Shown piece by piece: positions 1-10,599 of a DNA stretch of 64,000 nucleotides (position 1 is its first letter; every line of letters starts with the position of its first letter). Origin of the DNA: DAOUKH01 sp965219875 (lineage in GTDB: Bacteria; Chloroflexota; Dehalococcoidia; SHYB01). The notes below the pieces were generated by a model. It was not told the origin of the DNA, did not search any database, and saw only the letters and a program-made list of their open reading frames with translations. Location of the stretch: assembly GCA_965219875.1 (NCBI GenBank), contig CBDCOW010000001.1, positions 868,001 through 932,000 of the forward strand, written 5' to 3'. The translations under genes and the position numbers were made by a program.

Positions 1-1161
1 ATCCTCGACATCGAGGGGCCGTCGTTCATGGGCGAGGGCTTCGCTCGAAGCGGCGGCGACCCCGTCTTCGTCCCCTACGCCATCCCCGGCGAGCGGGTCG
101 AGGCGACGATCTTTCGTAAGAGCCGCCGCTACCTCGAAGCCCGCTTAGACAAGGTCATTGAGCCGTCGCCCCATCGGGTCGAGGCCGACTGCCGCTACTA
201 CGGGGAGTGCACCGGCTGCCAGTGGCAGCACGTCGCCTACGAGCACCAGCTCGACATGAAGACGCGCCTCGTGCGGGAGCAGCTCGAACGGACCGGCGGC
301 TTCGTGTCGCCGCCGGTGGCCCCCGCCATCGGTTGCGACGAGCCCTGGGGCTACCGCAACCACGCCCGATTCACCATCGGCCCCGAAGGGCAGCTCGGCT
401 TCGTGAACCGCACCTACCGCCGCTTCGTCCGCATCGACGAGTGCCTGATCATGGACCGCGGCGTCAACGATCTCCTGACGGAGCTTCAAGGCAAGGCGGG
501 CGAGACCACGCAGCTCTCGATTCGCTACGGCCCCAAATCGGAAAGCTGGTTGATTCAGCCCACTCTGCAATCGCTCGACATCGGCGTGGACTCAGGCCAG
601 ACGCACTACGAGGAGGAGCTTCTGGGACGGCGGTTCCGCGTCGCCGCGGCCTCCTTCTTCCAGGTCAACGTGCGGCAGGCCGAGCGTCTGGTAGGGCTGG
701 TGCGGGAGAGCCTCGATTTGCAGCCCGACGAGGTGCTGGTGGACGCCTACGCCGGCGTGGGCGTCTTTGCCGCGCTCCTCGCGCCGCACGTGCGGGAGGT
801 GATCGCGGTCGAGGAGTCGGCGGCAGCGGTGGCGGACGCGCGGAAGAACGTGGAGGGCCTGGACAACGTCCGGCTCGTGGAGGCGAAGACGGAGCACGCG
901 CTGGCGGAGCTCGACGCGGCGCCCGACGCACTGATCCTCGACCCGCCGCGGGCGGGGTGCCACCCCGGCGCGCTCGACGCCCTGGTCCAGTTCCGCCCCC
1001 GCAAGGTCGCCTACGTCTCCTGCGACCCGGCGACGCTGGCGCGCGACCTCAAACAGCTGACCGCGGAAGCCTACGACCTGATCGGCGTGCAGCCGCTCGA
1101 CATGTTCCCCCACACCCACCACATCGAGGCCGTCGCCACGCTGCGGGCGCGGCCCGCTTAG
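1..1161 (+). CDS. 23S rRNA (uracil-5-)-methyltransferase, RlmD/TrmA-like, 5' end outside window
   Basis: SAM-dependent methyltransferase that makes 5-methyluridine in RNA. The frame is open to the window edge, and the residues before the Met at 28 continue a TRAM-like domain, so the true start lies upstream. Numbering from that Met: three cysteines C55, C61 and C64 plus C139 fit the 4Fe-4S site of the RlmD branch. The SAM-binding DAYAGVGVF motif is near 239-247, and LDPPRAG is near 304-310. The catalytic cysteine is C332 in YVSCDPATLARD, and the C-terminal general-base Glu is E367 in HHIEAV. This is a full C-terminal half with no disruption. RlmD, RlmCD and TrmA cannot be separated from sequence alone; the Fe-S cysteines favour the RlmD type. 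It is convergent with the next gene. Confidence 0.9.
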   Translation: MLDIEGPSFMGEGFARSGGDPVFVPYAIPGERVEATIFRKSRRYLEARLDKVIEPSPHRVEADCRYYGECTGCQWQHVAYEHQLDMKTRLVREQLERTGGFVSPPVAPAIGCDEPWGYRNHARFTIGPEGQLGFVNRTYRRFVRIDECLIMDRGVNDLLTELQGKAGETTQLSIRYGPKSESWLIQPTLQSLDIGVDSGQTHYEEELLGRRFRVAAASFFQVNVRQAERLVGLVRESLDLQPDEVLVDAYAGVGVFAALLAPHVREVIAVEESAAAVADARKNVEGLDNVRLVEAKTEHALAELDAAPDALILDPPRAGCHPGALDALVQFRPRKVAYVSCDPATLARDLKQLTAEAYDLIGVQPLDMFPHTHHIEAVATLRARPA

Positions 1162-1171
1162 CGGGCCGGGA

Positions 1172-1765
1172 TCAGGACGCGCTGAAGCCGCCGCCGGGGG
1201 CGCCGTCCTGCCACAGGGTGAAGAATTGGTCGGACTCACCGCGCACCGCGCGGCGCAACTCATCCTTATGTTGCTCTTGGATGCGCTGCCTCTCGACGGT
1301 CAGGAGACGTTTGAAGGTGGCGTCGCACCTGGCGGCGAACCCGGCAGGCGTTACGTTACTGAAGAAGGCATCGAAGGCCAACGAAAGGTCGTCGTCGCTC
1401 ATCTTGAGGACGGAGCCGGCGGCCAGGAAGAGCGCAATCCGGGGCGCGTCTTCCTCGGCCTCGCCGCCGCCAAGCACCTCGACAAGGCGGGCCACGCCGC
1501 GCTCGGCGACCATCTCCTGCACGCGGGCCGCGAGCATCATCATGTTCACGAACGGGGGCCCATCGGCGCGCAGGAGCCCACTGAACTCCCGCTCCAATTC
1601 GCTCAGGTACTCGTCGGTGAGCAGTTCCTTGACGGAGGCGAGCCGCAGATGAGGAGCGCCGGGGTCCCGCACGTCGATGACCATGAACTCTTCCAGGTTC
1701 GGGAAGATGCAGACGTGGATGTCGGCCGAATCGACCGAGCTGGTCCCGCTGATGTCTTCGTCCAT
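1172..1765 (-). CDS. conserved hypothetical protein, 197 aa
   Basis: I do not recognise a family. The protein is acidic and largely helical in appearance, with no signal peptide and no membrane segment. It begins MDEDISGTSS and contains an Asp/Glu-rich middle (GGGEAEEDAPRI) and a basic C-terminal helix around KRLLTVERQRIQEQHKDELRR. The Met at 1765 is chosen because GAAGGG sits just upstream as a ribosome binding site; upstream in-frame starts lack one. Its 3' end is 10 nt from the stop of the convergent methyltransferase gene. Confidence 0.55.
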   Translation of the reverse strand: MDEDISGTSSVDSADIHVCIFPNLEEFMVIDVRDPGAPHLRLASVKELLTDEYLSELEREFSGLLRADGPPFVNMMMLAARVQEMVAERGVARLVEVLGGGEAEEDAPRIALFLAAGSVLKMSDDDLSLAFDAFFSNVTPAGFAARCDATFKRLLTVERQRIQEQHKDELRRAVRGESDQFFTLWQDGAPGGGFSAS

Positions 1766-1894
1766 GACCCTTCTCCGCGCCGCGTCCCGTCCGGGCGTGC
1801 TTGGATTATAGGCTAGGGCGCTCCTAAGGGCGACAGGGCGTACGGCCCCCACCGTAGTCCCCTCGCGGCGATGGGGTGGGAAAGGGGGGCTGCG

Positions 1895-3370
<1,476 letters not shown>

Positions 3371-3413
3371 ACAGGCGCGATGGGCATTTCCCAGAATCGA
3401 AGGCGACGGGAGC

Positions 3414-4226
<813 letters not shown>

Positions 4227-4258
4227 GGCTGCAATCCTCCGTCGCCGCGGTCCGCGCT

Positions 4259-4288
4259 CGGCGCGCCGCCGCTAAGGCAACTCTACGG
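4259..4288. repeat. 30-bp intergenic repeat, copy A
   Basis: This stretch matches 6501-6530 at about 25 of 30 positions. Each copy lies some 33-35 nt upstream of a possible start codon on the minus strand. Read on that strand, both contain TAGAGTTG, so they may be related promoter or leader sequences. Confidence 0.4.
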
Positions 4289-4340
4289 AGCCAGGCGGCG
4301 GCGTGCAACGCCCCGCCGGAGGCCGCCTTGCCGATTCCGG

Positions 4341-6437
4341 CTAGATGTCGAGCCACATGCGGTCGTACATCCAGTTGTTCGTCTTATGGGTGGTGCCGGG
4401 GAGGTCGCCGCCCGCCGGACGGTCGGTGATTTCCGGGTGATGCGCTCCGGCGCGCTTGGCCACGTGTCCGATGATGCGGAGGTGGTGGCGAAGCACCTCG
4501 CGTTGCAGGGAGTGAATCAACTCCCGCCGCTTCGCGTCATCCCCGATGATGGTGTCCTGCTCGACATACAGCGCGTCGATGGGAGGGTTGGGATCGTCGC
4601 CGTGCCAGGGGATCAGATTTCCCTTCCCGCCATACCAGAAGCTCGTGCTGACCCAACCGCCGTCCTCCGTCATACCCTTGGGGTCATCGAGGTCCGCGCC
4701 TCCGTGGTTACCCCACGCGATGCCTTCCCAGTCGCCGGCGAAGATGTGCTGCGTCCAGAACGCGGTGGCGTCGGTCGAGACCCGCATCGCCCAGTCAGCC
4801 TCAAAGAGGTCGCTCAACTGCCGCACGACGACAGGGCCGACGCGATCCTGGACGCCGCCGCCCTGGACGACAATTGTTCGCGTCACGCTGCCGGGGGCGA
4901 TGTCGGCTTCGGCAAGCAGTTCCTTCGCACGGGCGAGGTCATCGGGGTGCTTCCGCAGCTCGTCACGTTTTGCTCGCCACTCTTCCGAGGAGAGCACCGT
5001 TTTACCCGAGGCGTCGACGTAGCGAAGGCCGGGCCAGTCGTAGATTTCTTCTTCGGGGAGGCCCCACCTTCCGCCTAGGTCGGACGGGATCACGCCGGAG
5101 CCGTACACCGAACCCTGTCCCGCGGAGTCGATATCGAGGATCGGTTTACGGTCGAGCCAGAGGAAGACCGCCTCTCGAACCCTGGGATCACCAAACGGCG
5201 GTCCGTCGCCGAAGATGACACCGAACTGCGCCTGGATGTAGTAGTCGAAGACGATGCCAGGGACGGACTGTTCTAAGTCCTCACGGACCTCGGGCAGGCG
5301 CAGGTAGTGCCCTTCGAAGTGGTCGACCATTTGGGTCCGGCCCGTCTTCAACGCCGTCAGCCAGAGGTCGAAGTCGGCGAACTGCATCCAGGTGAGCCCG
5401 TCGAGGAAGGGGAGCGTCCTGCCTTCGGGGTCGGTCCGGAAGTAGTTCGGGTTCTTCACCAGCATCGTCTCGACGTCCGCGGTGGTGCTTTGGTGCATCC
5501 ACGGGCCGGTGCCCACGGGGTTGACGGCAAGTTGCTCCAGATCGGGGATGTGCGCTGGGATGATCTGGAAGCGAGTCTCCGTAAGGAGGTCGAAGAAGTA
5601 GGCGCTGGGACGGTGGGTCGTAAGGGTGACGGTCCCGTCATCGACCACCTCCGTGCTCGTCAATCGTTCAAGAAGAAATGTTTGGAAGTCCGACCGCCAC
5701 TGTATGGGCGGGAATGACATCGCGTTAACCGAGTGCACGACGTCCTCGGCGGTGAAAGCCTCTCCGTCGTGCCAGGTGACGCCGTCACGCAGTTTGAGCG
5801 TGATCGTCGTCCCGTTGCCGGAGACGCTCCACTCGACCGCCAGGTGTCCCTCTATGGCGGTGTGAGGCGGATCGGCGAACGGGTCCTTAACCATCAGGTT
5901 GTTGTAGACGTTATTGCTGATCGCGATCGAGGACTCCGCGACCGACGTCCTGACCGGGTACGGGGGTATCCGGCCCGTCGCCGAATTCACGACCTGGCTT
6001 CCTAGGGTCACCGTGCCGCCGTAGCGGGGCTCGGTTACGGGGACCTTTGTCGGCACAGGTGTCGGCATAGGGACGACCACGGGCACTGGGGTGACGGTGG
6101 CCGTCGGCGTGGCCGTGGTGGCGGCCGTAAGCGTGAGCGTAGCGGCGACCGTGGGGATGGACGTAGCGGTGGCCGTGAGTGCGGGCGTAGCGGTGGCCGT
6201 GGGTGTGGACGTCGCGGCGGCCGTGGGTGTGGACGTCGCGGCGGCCGTTGGCGTGACCGTCGCGATGGGCGGCGTGGCGGTTCTATGCTCGGCTCCGGGT
6301 GTCGGCGATGGTGCCGCCATCGGTGAGGCCGTGGGCGTTGCGACGGGGGCAGTGCCGCCGCCGTCGCAGGCTGTCACCACCAGGGTGAGGGTCGCCGCGA
6401 GGGTCGCCGCCGCGTGGATGGAGCGGCTCAAGCGCAA
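4341..6437 (-). CDS. ABC transporter solute-binding lipoprotein, family 5 (peptide/nickel type)
   Basis: Extracytoplasmic receptor of an ABC importer. From the TTG at 6437 the protein is about 698 aa: a basic start, a hydrophobic stretch and the lipobox LVVTAC with Cys24, then a Thr/Pro/Ala repeat stalk of roughly 110 residues, then an SBP_bac_5 domain. Typical segments are WHDGEAFTAEDVVHSV, a VNPVGTGPWMH turn and LPFLDGLTW. TTG is chosen because CCGGAGG is 6 nt upstream and the product then begins as a clean lipoprotein signal. A GTG at 6467 would add ten residues without a visible binding site. No permease or ATPase gene is adjacent, so the ligand is unknown. Confidence 0.85.
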   Translation of the reverse strand: MRLSRSIHAAATLAATLTLVVTACDGGGTAPVATPTASPMAAPSPTPGAEHRTATPPIATVTPTAAATSTPTAAATSTPTATATPALTATATSIPTVAATLTLTAATTATPTATVTPVPVVVPMPTPVPTKVPVTEPRYGGTVTLGSQVVNSATGRIPPYPVRTSVAESSIAISNNVYNNLMVKDPFADPPHTAIEGHLAVEWSVSGNGTTITLKLRDGVTWHDGEAFTAEDVVHSVNAMSFPPIQWRSDFQTFLLERLTSTEVVDDGTVTLTTHRPSAYFFDLLTETRFQIIPAHIPDLEQLAVNPVGTGPWMHQSTTADVETMLVKNPNYFRTDPEGRTLPFLDGLTWMQFADFDLWLTALKTGRTQMVDHFEGHYLRLPEVREDLEQSVPGIVFDYYIQAQFGVIFGDGPPFGDPRVREAVFLWLDRKPILDIDSAGQGSVYGSGVIPSDLGGRWGLPEEEIYDWPGLRYVDASGKTVLSSEEWRAKRDELRKHPDDLARAKELLAEADIAPGSVTRTIVVQGGGVQDRVGPVVVRQLSDLFEADWAMRVSTDATAFWTQHIFAGDWEGIAWGNHGGADLDDPKGMTEDGGWVSTSFWYGGKGNLIPWHGDDPNPPIDALYVEQDTIIGDDAKRRELIHSLQREVLRHHLRIIGHVAKRAGAHHPEITDRPAGGDLPGTTHKTNNWMYDRMWLDI
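6199..6246. repeat. 24-bp tandem repeat, two copies, inside the solute-binding protein gene
   Basis: Two identical 24-bp units encode part of the Thr/Pro/Ala stalk. The flanking DNA holds more degenerate related units. Such in-frame repeats usually vary in copy number between strains. Confidence 0.7.
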
Positions 6438-6477
6438 GATCTGCCTCCGGCAAGCGGGCAGCGCCACGAGAGCATCA

Positions 6478-6492
6478 TGGACACAGTGTCCA
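6478..6492. promoter_or_regulatory. 15-bp palindrome TGGACACAGTGTCCA upstream of the solute-binding protein gene
   Basis: Perfect inverted repeat TGGACAC-A-GTGTCCA, ending 11 nt before the GTG at 6467 and 41 nt before the TTG at 6437. Its size and position suit a repressor operator. No regulator gene is adjacent and the binding factor is unknown. Confidence 0.35.
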
Positions 6493-6500
6493 CTCGCGTT

Positions 6501-6530
6501 CGGCGCCCCGCCGCTCCGCCAACTCTAAGG
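6501..6530. repeat. 30-bp intergenic repeat, copy B
   Basis: Partner of the copy at 4259-4288 (about 25 of 30 identical), again located just upstream of a minus-strand gene. Confidence 0.4.
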
Positions 6531-6695
6531 GAACCGCGATTTGGCGCGCAACCGCGGCGGCCTCTTGGTTGCGAGCGAGCGCGGGCATCCCTACCATTGC
6601 TCAGGGCAGGCTCATATGGGGACGACACTCGGAGCTTCGACTTCACCGGCTAGACCACGCTCGTCGTCAGACCGGCGTCTCATGGAGAGCAAGCG

Positions 6696-7637
6696 ATGGC
6701 GATACTGATCACTGGCGGGACGGGGTTCCTCGGCTCGCATCTGGCGCGTTATCTGCTCGACGTCGACGGCGAGACCGACATCGTCCTCTTCGATGCGGCG
6801 CTCAACCTCGGGCGGGTCGCCGACATGGCGGAGCGGGTGACGCTGGTGCGGGGCGACGTCACCGAGCCCACCGAAGTGATCGAGGCGATGGACCGTCACG
6901 GCGTCGACCGCGTGGTGCACCTCGCCTTTCTGCTCACCACCGACAGCGAGGCGGGTCCCCTCCGCGCGGTTAAGATCAATTGCGCCGGAACGGCGAACGT
7001 CTTCGAGGCGGCTCGGTTGCGCGGCGCGCGGCGCGTGGTCTATGCCTCCTCCGTCGCCGCCTACGGGCACCGCCTCTCGCTGGACGATGAGGAGCACGAC
7101 GAAACGACGCCGCCGGTCCCCACGACCTTGTACGGGGCCGCGAAGCTCTTCATCGAGCAACTGGCTGAGACTTATCACCGGCAGTACGGCCTCGACGTGA
7201 TCGGGCTCCGGCCCACCTCCGTCTTCGGGTTGGGCCGGGGACAACGGTATGGCACCGCCCGGCAGCACTTCATGGTGCGGCCTGAGTTCGCCGCCTTGGG
7301 CCGGGCAATCGTGATGCCGCCGGACGAGACGATGACCGACTGGATTTACGTGAAGGACGCGGCGAAGGCGTGGAGCTGCGCCCTCAACGCCCCAACGCCG
7401 GAGCACAGGGTCTTCAACATGGCTGCCGAGCGCAGGCCGATGGGCGACTACACCGCTCACGCCCGCGCGCTGTTGCCCGACGCCTCGATCGAGGTGAGCG
7501 CCGAACTCGAGGACTCGCTGAGACTGGTTAGCGCGCGGCGCCTAAAGGAGGATCTCGGCTTCGTGCCCTCGTTCACCCTGGAGCAAGGGCTGGAGGACTA
7601 CCTCCGCGAAGTCCAGGCCCGCAAGGAGCTCGGCTAG
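6696..7637 (+). CDS. NAD-dependent epimerase/dehydratase (extended SDR)
   Basis: 313-aa extended short-chain dehydrogenase, cytosolic. The N-terminal NAD-binding motif is GGTGFLGSHLARYLL (TGxxGxxG). The active-site Ser lies in VYASSVAAYG and the catalytic Tyr-Lys pair in LYGAAKLFIEQ. The Rossmann half and the C-terminal substrate half are complete. GGAGA lies upstream of the ATG. Substrate is not predictable; nucleotide sugars are common, but the catabolic neighbours (two deacetylases and a flavin monooxygenase, same strand, close spacing) suggest a role in degradation. It heads this rightward cluster. Confidence 0.88.
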   Translation: MAILITGGTGFLGSHLARYLLDVDGETDIVLFDAALNLGRVADMAERVTLVRGDVTEPTEVIEAMDRHGVDRVVHLAFLLTTDSEAGPLRAVKINCAGTANVFEAARLRGARRVVYASSVAAYGHRLSLDDEEHDETTPPVPTTLYGAAKLFIEQLAETYHRQYGLDVIGLRPTSVFGLGRGQRYGTARQHFMVRPEFAALGRAIVMPPDETMTDWIYVKDAAKAWSCALNAPTPEHRVFNMAAERRPMGDYTAHARALLPDASIEVSAELEDSLRLVSARRLKEDLGFVPSFTLEQGLEDYLREVQARKELG

Positions 7638-7658
7638 CGCCGGCCCGTTACTCCCACC

Positions 7659-8582
7659 ATGCCGCTCGAACCCAACCGCGTGGACTACCTGCCGATGATC
7701 GACCGGCCCGTCGTCCGCTGGCCCAACGGCGCGCGCGTCGCCCTGTGGGTGGCACCGAACGTCGAGCACTACGAGTACCTGCCCCCGCCGGCCCCGTTCA
7801 ACCCCTGGCCGCGCACGCCGCACCCCGACGTCCAGCAATACTCACTGCGGGACTATGGCAACCGTGTCGGCTTCTGGCGCATGCTCGACGTGCTCGACCG
7901 CTACCAGGTCAAGTGCTCGACGACGCTCAATATCGGCGTGCTCTCGCACTTCCCAGACGTCGCGGAGGCAATGCTCGAGCGGGACTGGACCTTCGTGAAT
8001 CACGGCTTCTACAACACCCGCGCCATCACCGACTTCAACGAAGGGGAGGAGCGGGAGTTCTACCAGGAGATCCGCGCAGCCTTCCGTCGCCTCACCAACG
8101 GGCGGGAAATCATTGCGCAGTCGGGGCCTGGCGCTTCGAATACGGAGCGCACCCCCGACCTGCTCGCCGAGGCGGGCTTCCTCTATCAGACCGACTGGAA
8201 GTTCGACGACCATCCCGTCCCAATCAAGGTGCGGAGCGGCGAGAAGTTCCTCTGCATCCCCTATACCGGCGAGCTGAACGACGTCCCGATGATGAGCGCT
8301 CACTTCGAGGCGGACTACTTCGCGGAGTCGTGCAAGGCGCAGTTCGATCAGCTCTACCGGGAGGGCGAGACCAACGGGCGACTGATGTGCATCGCCATCC
8401 ACCCGTTCATGATCGGCAGGCCGCACCGCATCGGCTATCTCGACGAGATTTTCGATTACATCCTGTCGCACGACGGCGTGTGGCAAACCACGACGGACGA
8501 GATCGCGCGTTACTACCTGGAGCACTACTACGACGAAGCGGTCGAGCATGCCGCGCGGCTGAATCAAGAGGCGGCGTCATGA
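7659..8582 (+). CDS. polysaccharide deacetylase family protein, PuuE-like (first of pair)
   Basis: 307-aa NodB-fold (CE4-like) amide hydrolase. The N-terminal arrangement with VALWVAPNVEHYEY, then NHGFYNTRAIT, SGPGASNTERTPDLLAEAGF and the C-terminal IHPFMIGRPHRI follows the PuuE allantoinase-like branch, in which the usual TFDDG motif is altered. His residues in NHGF and IHPF are candidate metal ligands. The gene ends in ATGA, its stop overlapping the start of the next deacetylase, so the two are translationally coupled. A small amide or ureide substrate is more likely than a polysaccharide, by family knowledge only. Confidence 0.82.
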   Translation: MPLEPNRVDYLPMIDRPVVRWPNGARVALWVAPNVEHYEYLPPPAPFNPWPRTPHPDVQQYSLRDYGNRVGFWRMLDVLDRYQVKCSTTLNIGVLSHFPDVAEAMLERDWTFVNHGFYNTRAITDFNEGEEREFYQEIRAAFRRLTNGREIIAQSGPGASNTERTPDLLAEAGFLYQTDWKFDDHPVPIKVRSGEKFLCIPYTGELNDVPMMSAHFEADYFAESCKAQFDQLYREGETNGRLMCIAIHPFMIGRPHRIGYLDEIFDYILSHDGVWQTTTDEIARYYLEHYYDEAVEHAARLNQEAAS

Positions 8583-9526
8583 GCCCGGACCGCGGCTACA
8601 TCGTCCCCGAGCTCGGCACCGGCCCCGACCACGAGCACTACGACTACCGGCCACTGAACGCCCACAGCGCCGGCCTGCGCTGGCCCGAAGAGGCTCCGGT
8701 CGCCCTCTGCGTCATCGTCACGCTGGAGCATCTCGAATGGCGACGGTCGGAGGGCGCGTACATCTCGCCCACACTGTCGGGCGGCTACGGCAACCGGCCG
8801 CATCCCGACTTGACGCGCTGGTCGCACCGGGAGTACGGGCATCGCGTCGGCGTCTTCCGCATCCTGGAAGTCCTTCAGCGCCACGGGATCACGCCGACCG
8901 TGGCCATAGACACATTGACGGCGCGGCACTATCCCTTCCTGGTCAAGCACTGCCTGGACCTGGGCGCCGAGATCATCGGCCATGGAGTCTCGGTCAGCCG
9001 AATGATCACCGGCCGGATGGATGAAGCCGAGGAACGCGCCTACATCGCCGAATCGCTGGACGCGCTCACGGAGGCGGCGGGCCGACGGCCCGTGGGATGG
9101 TTGAGTCCGGAGTACGGTGAATCGAAGCGCACGCCCTCGCTTCTGGCCGAGGCGGGCGTTCGGTACGTCTGTGATTGGGTCAACGACGAGCAGCCCTACC
9201 GGATGCACGTCCCCGAGGGCGAGCTCTACGCGCTGCCGGTGACCTTTCCCCTCGACGACGTCGAGGCCATGTGGGACCGCCGCATCGAGGTGGGGCGTTG
9301 GGCGCGCATGATCACGGAAGCGTTCGACCGGCTGCGGCAGGACGGGGAACGCAACGGGCGGCTGCTCGTCCTCAACTTACATCCCTGGCTCACCGGCCAG
9401 GCGTTCCGCATCGGGCGGCTGGACGCGGCGCTGGCGCACGTGATGTCCTCTGGCGGCGCCTGGGCGGCGACGTGCTCAGAAATCGTAGACTGGTACGCTG
9501 CGGCGCGTCGGTACGCAGCATTCTAG
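8579..9526 (+). CDS. polysaccharide deacetylase family protein, PuuE-like (second of pair)
   Basis: 315-aa paralogue of the preceding gene, with the same motif order: VALCVIVTLEHLEW, GHGVSVSRMITGRM, a WLSPEYGESKRTPSLLAEAG block and a C-terminal LNLHPWLTGQAFRIG. Its ATG overlaps the stop of the first gene (ATGA). The pair may form a heteromer or act on successive substrates. The next gene, a flavin monooxygenase, starts 10 nt after the stop. Confidence 0.82.
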   Translation: MSPDRGYIVPELGTGPDHEHYDYRPLNAHSAGLRWPEEAPVALCVIVTLEHLEWRRSEGAYISPTLSGGYGNRPHPDLTRWSHREYGHRVGVFRILEVLQRHGITPTVAIDTLTARHYPFLVKHCLDLGAEIIGHGVSVSRMITGRMDEAEERAYIAESLDALTEAAGRRPVGWLSPEYGESKRTPSLLAEAGVRYVCDWVNDEQPYRMHVPEGELYALPVTFPLDDVEAMWDRRIEVGRWARMITEAFDRLRQDGERNGRLLVLNLHPWLTGQAFRIGRLDAALAHVMSSGGAWAATCSEIVDWYAAARRYAAF

Positions 9527-9536
9527 GACTCCGCCT

Positions 9537-10565
9537 TTGAAGTACGCCCTCTTTCATCACGTGCCCTGGACCGAAGGGCAGACCCACGAGCAGGTCTTCG
9601 AGGAGACCACGGAACAGGTCCAGCTGGCTGAAGAGCTCGGGTTCGAGGCTGCGTGGTTCGCCGAGCACCACTTCTCGCGCTACGGGCTGGCCGCGTCGTC
9701 GCTGATGCTGGCGACTCACATCGCGGCGCGCACGTCGCGGATCCGCCTCGGTACGGCCGTCACCGTTGCGCCTATTCGCCACCCGATCCACGTCGCCGAA
9801 GAGGCGGCAATGCTCGACGTTCTGAGCAATGGGCGGCTCGATTTCGGCGTGGGCAGCGGTGGAACCGTGGAACTTGACGGCTTCGGCATCTCTCGCGAAG
9901 AGAGCCGTGAGCGCATGAAAGAAGTGTTGGACATAGTGCTGGGCCTGTGGACATCGAAGGACTACTCGCACAAGGGGGCCTTCTACGAGATCGAAGGGAT
10001 CAGCCTATCGCTGCGGCCGGTGCAGCAGCCCCACCCGCCCGTGTACGCGGCGGTGCGCAACCCGGCGAGTGTCCAGGCGGCTATAGACCGCGGCATCGGC
10101 TTCATGGTCGGCGTCCTTCCCGATACCGACACCGCCCTGGACCAGCACCGCGGCTACCTTGACATGGCGCGGAAGGCGGACAAGTCCGTTGACTCGGCCG
10201 ACGTCCCCTTCTTCCGCTACGTCTACGTGGGTGAGTCGGAGGAGCAGGTGAGGCGGGACACGGAGGCGCAGCTGGAGTGGGTGTGGTCGTGCCTGGAATG
10301 GCAGGTGGAGCGCAACCAGGGCCGGGGCGGGTCCCTCGAAGACTGGTTCGCGCTGGGGAGACCTCCGGAGACCCGCTACGAGGACTTCCACGAGCGGTGC
10401 GGCTTCTTCGGCACGCCGGAGCGGGTCTTGGTCCAACTCCGCGAGCTACGCGACAAGCACGGAGTTGCTTACTTCGGCGGCAACTTCGGCTTCGGCGGCC
10501 TCGGCCAGGAAAAGACCCTGCGGTCCATGAAGCTTTTCGCCGAAGAAGTCGCCGCCAAGCTCTAA
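9537..10565 (+). CDS. LLM class flavin-dependent oxidoreductase
   Basis: 342-aa bacterial-luciferase-like TIM-barrel enzyme that uses FMNH2 or F420 to oxidise an organic substrate. The TTG start is chosen because it yields MKYALFHHVPW, the normal family N-terminus (compare MKFGLFCLVPW in the paralogue near 22.0 kb). AGGA lies upstream. Family features are AWFAEHHFSRYG, RIRLGTAVTVAPIRHP, GRLDFGVGSG and PPVYAAV. Last gene of the epimerase-deacetylase cluster. Confidence 0.9.
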   Translation: MKYALFHHVPWTEGQTHEQVFEETTEQVQLAEELGFEAAWFAEHHFSRYGLAASSLMLATHIAARTSRIRLGTAVTVAPIRHPIHVAEEAAMLDVLSNGRLDFGVGSGGTVELDGFGISREESRERMKEVLDIVLGLWTSKDYSHKGAFYEIEGISLSLRPVQQPHPPVYAAVRNPASVQAAIDRGIGFMVGVLPDTDTALDQHRGYLDMARKADKSVDSADVPFFRYVYVGESEEQVRRDTEAQLEWVWSCLEWQVERNQGRGGSLEDWFALGRPPETRYEDFHERCGFFGTPERVLVQLRELRDKHGVAYFGGNFGFGGLGQEKTLRSMKLFAEEVAAKL

Positions 10566-10599
10566 CCCCTCGACGCACCCTCCCGTAGCGGCGGTCCCC

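Noticed and set aside
6547..6573. Inverted repeat CGCAACC/GGTTGCG before the epimerase gene
   Set aside because: Seven-base GC-rich arms are expected by chance in such spacers; no T run and no relation to a promoter.
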